Shown here: in pieces, positions 5,679 to 8,040 of the stretch | Layout: every line of letters starts with the position of its first letter | Numbering within the stretch: the first letter of the stretch is position 1 | From: Oscillospiraceae bacterium | GTDB taxonomy: Bacteria > Bacillota > Clostridia > Oscillospirales > Oscillospiraceae | Assembly (NCBI GenBank): GCA_017480395.1 | Contig: JAFVAS010000046.1 | Location: 1 to 8,040, forward strand | Direction: 5' to 3' | DNA length: 8,040 nucleotides | The notes under the pieces: model-generated | Told to the model about the DNA's origin: nothing | The model's input: the letters and a program-made list of their open reading frames with translations, nothing else | Databases searched by the model: none | Made by a program: the position numbers and the translations under genes

Positions 5679-5692
5679 TAGTAGAGTGCTAA
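5666..5692. promoter_or_regulatory. CIRCE-type operator (HrcA binding site) upstream of hsp20
   Basis: The known CIRCE is TTAGCACTC, nine bases, GAGTGCTAA. Here TTAGCAATG (5666-5674; 7 of 9) is followed by exactly nine bases and then a perfect GAGTGCTAA (5684-5692). The length, spacing and position over the -35 of a heat-shock gene all fit. HrcA with GroE would hold hsp20 off until heat stress. Neither hrcA nor groESL is in the window. Confidence 0.88.
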
Positions 5693-5791
5693 TATTAACA
5701 ATTAATTCACAAACGTATGTTCTATTATTCGGATTATATCCCGCTCTATTTTTGGCAAATCATATTATATTCTGCTAATTTCATCGGGTGA

Positions 5792-5820
5792 TTGCAATTT
5801 GGCCCAAAACATGGTAAGAT
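5792..5820 (+). promoter_or_regulatory. Likely promoter of the thioesterase gene
   Basis: TTGCAA (5792-5797, 4 of 6) and TAAGAT (5815-5820, 4 of 6) are 17 bases apart, and TG plus one base before the -10 (5812-5814) makes it an extended -10. The predicted start near 5827 lies after the ATG at 5811 and so supports translation from 5859. About 100 bases of AT-rich sequence precede it (5690-5790), with no other clear signal apart from weak -10-like strings. Confidence 0.55.
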
Positions 5821-5858
5821 CGGGATATCCCATCACACGGAAAGCGAGGTATATTCCC

Positions 5859-6320
5859 ATGGACGCAAACGGCGAAATTGTTGTCTCCACGGAGCAGTGG
5901 CTACAGGACGAACTGGTTTTTATCAACGAGAAGATGGCCGCGACGCTGATCGGCCGCCTGAAGGCGGAGCTGCTCAGCTGTGACGACGCCACCCAGGAGC
6001 TGACCCTGCGCTACCCCCTCCAGGACTGGCAGGTCAACGGCCTGGGCACCCTCCACGGCGGCATGATCAACACCATGATGGATCTGACCATGAGCATGGT
6101 GGTCTACTGCTTCTCCCGGGAGACCATCCCTCCCACCGTCTCCATGACCGCCAACTATCTGCGGCCGGTTCCCATGGAGGACTATGTGCTGATCCGCGCC
6201 CGGGTGACCTCCCTGGGCAGGCGCAACGCCACCGCCTATTGCGAGGCCATCGTCCCCAAAACCGGCAAGGTGGCCTGCACCTCCATCGGTACATACGCTA
6301 TTATCCCCAAAAAGGCGTGA
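5859..6320 (+). CDS. PaaI-type hotdog-fold thioesterase
   Basis: A 153-residue protein of the PaaI / acyl-CoA thioesterase hotdog family, which hydrolyses acyl- or aryl-CoA thioesters in the cytoplasm as dimers or tetramers. The signature lies at residues 60-75: N60, then LGTLHGGMINTMMD, with the H66-G67-G68 motif at the start of the central helix and D75 as the likely catalytic acid. The core beta strands follow (TVSMTANYLRPVP, DYVLIRARVTSLGRRNATAYCEAIV). The start at 5859 is chosen because GAGGT lies about 8 bases upstream and the predicted transcript start is near 5827. A longer frame from 5811 (ATG) or 5799 (TTG) lacks a ribosome binding site and would overlap the promoter. The gene stands alone, divergent from hsp20 and closed by a hairpin. 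No neighbouring CoA-pathway gene hints at the substrate. The family call is firm; the natural substrate is unknown. Confidence 0.9.
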   Translation: MDANGEIVVSTEQWLQDELVFINEKMAATLIGRLKAELLSCDDATQELTLRYPLQDWQVNGLGTLHGGMINTMMDLTMSMVVYCFSRETIPPTVSMTANYLRPVPMEDYVLIRARVTSLGRRNATAYCEAIVPKTGKVACTSIGTYAIIPKKA

Positions 6321-6322
6321 AA

Positions 6323-6352
6323 AATCCCCGGAAACCGAGGTTTCCGGGGATT
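6323..6352 (+). terminator. Strong hairpin just after the thioesterase gene, probable terminator
   Basis: A perfect 13-bp stem (6323-6335 with 6340-6352, core TCCCCGGAAAC) closes a CGAG tetraloop and begins 2 bases after the stop codon. The sequence behind it (AAAATTCT) has only a poor T-run, so termination may be incomplete or may rely on the hairpins further on. Confidence 0.7.
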
Positions 6353-6361
6353 AAAATTCTC

Positions 6362-6514
6362 GAAAAAGCAAGCTTTTTCTGCGAAGGGGATGCAGGCCGC
6401 TGCAGCGCACTCACTACGTTCGCACGTTTGCGGCCTGAGAAGAGAAAATTCCGAGGCACATGTCCCCGGAATTTTCGTAACTGGATTTTGTTCCGCCCGT
6501 TGCGACGGGCGGAA
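6362..6514. repeat. Cluster of four inverted repeats between the thioesterase and ileS
   Basis: Between the two terminators of the 279-base gap lie four further inverted repeats. They are GAAAAAG/CTTTTTC (6362-6379), CAGGCCGC/GCGGCCTG (6393-6400 with 6430-6437), GAAAATTCCG/CGGAATTTTC (6444-6476) and TTCCGCCCGT/ACGGGCGGAA (6491-6514, four-base loop). The second one's 29-base loop contains a smaller hairpin, ACGT-TCGC-ACGT (6416-6427), and overlaps the perfect palindrome CGCTGCAGCG (6398-6407). I see no convincing gene here. The cluster may be backup terminators, an intergenic repeat element or a structured RNA. Confidence 0.7.
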
Positions 6515-6552
6515 TTCGGTGAAACCTCCGTACCTTTCGGCTATCTACTGAC

Positions 6553-6584
6553 AAAAATCCCTTTGCCTATTGCAAAGGGCTTTT
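6553..6584 (-). terminator. Rho-independent terminator of ileS
   Basis: CCCTTTGC (6559-6566) pairs with GCAAAGGG (6572-6579) around a five-base loop. AAAAA at 6553-6557 reads as a TTTTT run on the minus strand just after the stem, and TTTT lies on the other side. It falls about 20 bases after the ileS stop codon. Confidence 0.85.
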
Positions 6585-6599
6585 CTTGGTTTAATTTCT

Positions 6600-8040
6600 T
6601 TACTCCAATCCCATCGCCTTGACCACGGCGGCGCACCGGGGGCAGAGCTCCGGGTGGCCCTCCGGGGTGCCGATGGAGGGGTGATGGTTCCAGCAGCGGG
6701 GGCACTTGGGATCCTCGTCCAGCTCCGCCTTGACGGTCAGGCCGGCAAAGGCTTCACCGGCGTAACCTTCGCCGTCGCCGTGAACCAGGTTGACCTCGCT
6801 GACGATGAACAGGGCGGCGAAGTCGCAGTCGGTCAGGGACTGAACCCGCGCCCAGGCCTCGTCGTTGAAGTAGAGGGTCAGTCTGGCGTCGGTGGACTTC
6901 TTGACGATCTTGGCAGCGCGCACCTCCTCCAGGGCCTTGTTGACGTCGGCCTTGAGGTTCAGCAGCTGGGCCCAGTACTCGGTCTTCTCTCCGTCGAACT
7001 CATAGGCGGGATCGACGGCGGGAATGTCGTTGAAGAGGACGCTCTCGGCGTCATCGCTGGCGGCGTGGGGCATGGCGGCCCAGATCTCCTCGCTGGTGAA
7101 GGCCAGGATGGGGGCAAGCAGCCGCACCATGGCGTCCAGCACCTGGAAGATGGCGCTCTGGGCGCTGCGGCGGAGCAGGGAGTCGGGGGCCTCGCAGTAG
7201 AGGCGGTCCTTGATGATGTCCAGATAGAAGTTGGACATATCCACCACGCAGAAGTTATAGATGGCGCGGTAGACGCCGTGGAACTCGTAGTTGTCGTAGC
7301 AGCGGCGGCACTCGGCCACCAGGGCGTTCATCCGGTTGACCGCCCACTGATCCAGGGGCAGCATGTCCCCAAAGGCCACCGGCGCGTCGGGGTCGAAGCC
7401 GTCCAGGTTGCCCAGGATATAGCGGCAGGTGTTGCGGATCTTCAGATAGGTGTCGCTGAGCTGCTTCAGGATGGGCTTGCTCAGGCGCATATCCTGGGTG
7501 TAGTCGGCGGAGGAGACCCACAGGCGCAGGATGTCCGCGCCATAGTCCTTGATGGTGTCCTGGGGGGAGATGGCGTTGCCCAGGGACTTGTGCATCACCT
7601 TGCCCTGGCCATCCACCGTCCAGCCGTGGGTGATGATCTGGCGGTAGGGGGCCACACCGTTGACGGCGATGGAGGTCAGCATGGAGGACTGGAACCAGCC
7701 CCGGTACTGGTCGCCGCCCTCCAGATAGAGGTCGGCGGGATAGGCCAGCTCCTCCCGGGCGTCGGCCACGGCGGACCAGGTGGAGCCGGAGTCGAACCAG
7801 ACGTCCAGAATGTCCTTCTCCTTGCGGAAAGCGGTGCAGCCGCAGTCGCATTTTGCGCCCTCGGGCAGCAGCTCCGCCTCGGAGCGGGCCCACCAGGCGT
7901 TGGAGCCCTCCTGCTCGAAGATGGCGGCGATTTTGTCGATGCTCTCCGGGGTGCAGTAGGGCTTGCCGCAGTCCTGGCAGTAGAACATGGGGATGGGCAC
8001 GCCCCAGGTGCGCTGACGGGAGATACACCAGTCAGACCGC
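6600..8040 (-). CDS. ileS: Isoleucyl-tRNA synthetase, C-terminal half (gene runs off right edge)
   Basis: IleS charges tRNA-Ile with isoleucine and edits out valine. About 479 residues are visible, roughly the C-terminal half of a protein of about 900-950. The fragment opens inside the class I catalytic domain with SRQRTWGVPIPMF. An inserted zinc-binding region follows (YCQDCGK, then KCDCGC; fragment residues 21-68), then DVWFDSG (79-85). The signature loop reads VMHKSLGN (148-155) in place of KMSKSLGN. The anticodon-binding helical domain begins near YLKIRNTCRYILGNL. The C terminus carries a zinc ribbon, CPRC then CPRC (446-469), as in the bacterial IleS type that keeps this domain. The gene ends in TAA at 6600-6602 and is followed by its own terminator. 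Its start and any T-box leader lie outside the window. Confidence 0.97.
   Translation of the reverse strand, partial: RSDWCISRQRTWGVPIPMFYCQDCGKPYCTPESIDKIAAIFEQEGSNAWWARSEAELLPEGAKCDCGCTAFRKEKDILDVWFDSGSTWSAVADAREELAYPADLYLEGGDQYRGWFQSSMLTSIAVNGVAPYRQIITHGWTVDGQGKVMHKSLGNAISPQDTIKDYGADILRLWVSSADYTQDMRLSKPILKQLSDTYLKIRNTCRYILGNLDGFDPDAPVAFGDMLPLDQWAVNRMNALVAECRRCYDNYEFHGVYRAIYNFCVVDMSNFYLDIIKDRLYCEAPDSLLRRSAQSAIFQVLDAMVRLLAPILAFTSEEIWAAMPHAASDDAESVLFNDIPAVDPAYEFDGEKTEYWAQLLNLKADVNKALEEVRAAKIVKKSTDARLTLYFNDEAWARVQSLTDCDFAALFIVSEVNLVHGDGEGYAGEAFAGLTVKAELDEDPKCPRCWNHHPSIGTPEGHPELCPRCAAVVKAMGLE

Noticed and set aside
5799..5858. A longer start for the thioesterase (TTG 5799 or ATG 5811)
   Set aside because: Neither has a ribosome binding site, both overlap the likely promoter, and the added residues do not belong to the hotdog fold.
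1..8040. A defence, toxin-antitoxin, phage or other undescribed multi-gene system
   Set aside because: Nearly all genes belong to known housekeeping or stress families, most with their own promoter and terminator. I found no integrase, transposase, attachment site, array or cluster of unknown genes.

Overview
The window looks like the chromosome of a GC-rich member of the class Clostridia (Firmicutes/Bacillota), plausibly an Oscillospiraceae-type gut bacterium. This rests on a NiaR-type NAD regulator, a miaB-mutS gene cluster, a CIRCE heat-shock operator, sigma-A promoters with 17-base spacers, AGGAGG-type ribosome binding sites, and high GC in the genes with AT-rich gaps between them. The genus is an inference and is not proven by anything in the window. 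No mobile element, CRISPR array, tRNA or rRNA is visible.

Layout, left to right. Positions 1-2942 hold a leftward three-gene unit: miaB (tRNA modification), a four-helix membrane protein of unknown function, and the start of mutS (mismatch repair; its 3' part lies beyond the left edge). The genes are 4 and 19 bases apart. A good promoter upstream of miaB (3010-3038) forces a TTG start at 2942. Diverging from it is niaR (3136-3651), the nicotinate-responsive repressor of NAD genes, with a palindrome beside its promoter and a strong terminator behind it. Next comes a short, probably highly expressed gene for a two-repeat DUF1508/YegP-like protein (3861-4232), behind a consensus promoter. It converges on a leftward gene for an iron-sulfur-flavoprotein-like oxidoreductase (4308-4934), with a shared two-way terminator between them.

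Upstream, also leftward, is a small heat-shock protein gene (5081-5560). Its -35 box lies inside a CIRCE-type operator, so HrcA control is likely. Its leader can also form a helix over the ribosome binding site. Diverging from it is a PaaI-type hotdog thioesterase gene (5859-6320). A 279-base gap packed with six hairpins follows, and then the 3' half of ileS (isoleucyl-tRNA synthetase), leftward and running off the right edge.

The genes are mostly housekeeping functions (translation accuracy, DNA repair, cofactor regulation, proteostasis), largely as single-gene units with their own promoters and terminators. I found no convincing new multi-gene system. The points most worth a second look are the hsp20 control region, the unassigned membrane protein between miaB and mutS, and the hairpin cluster before ileS.
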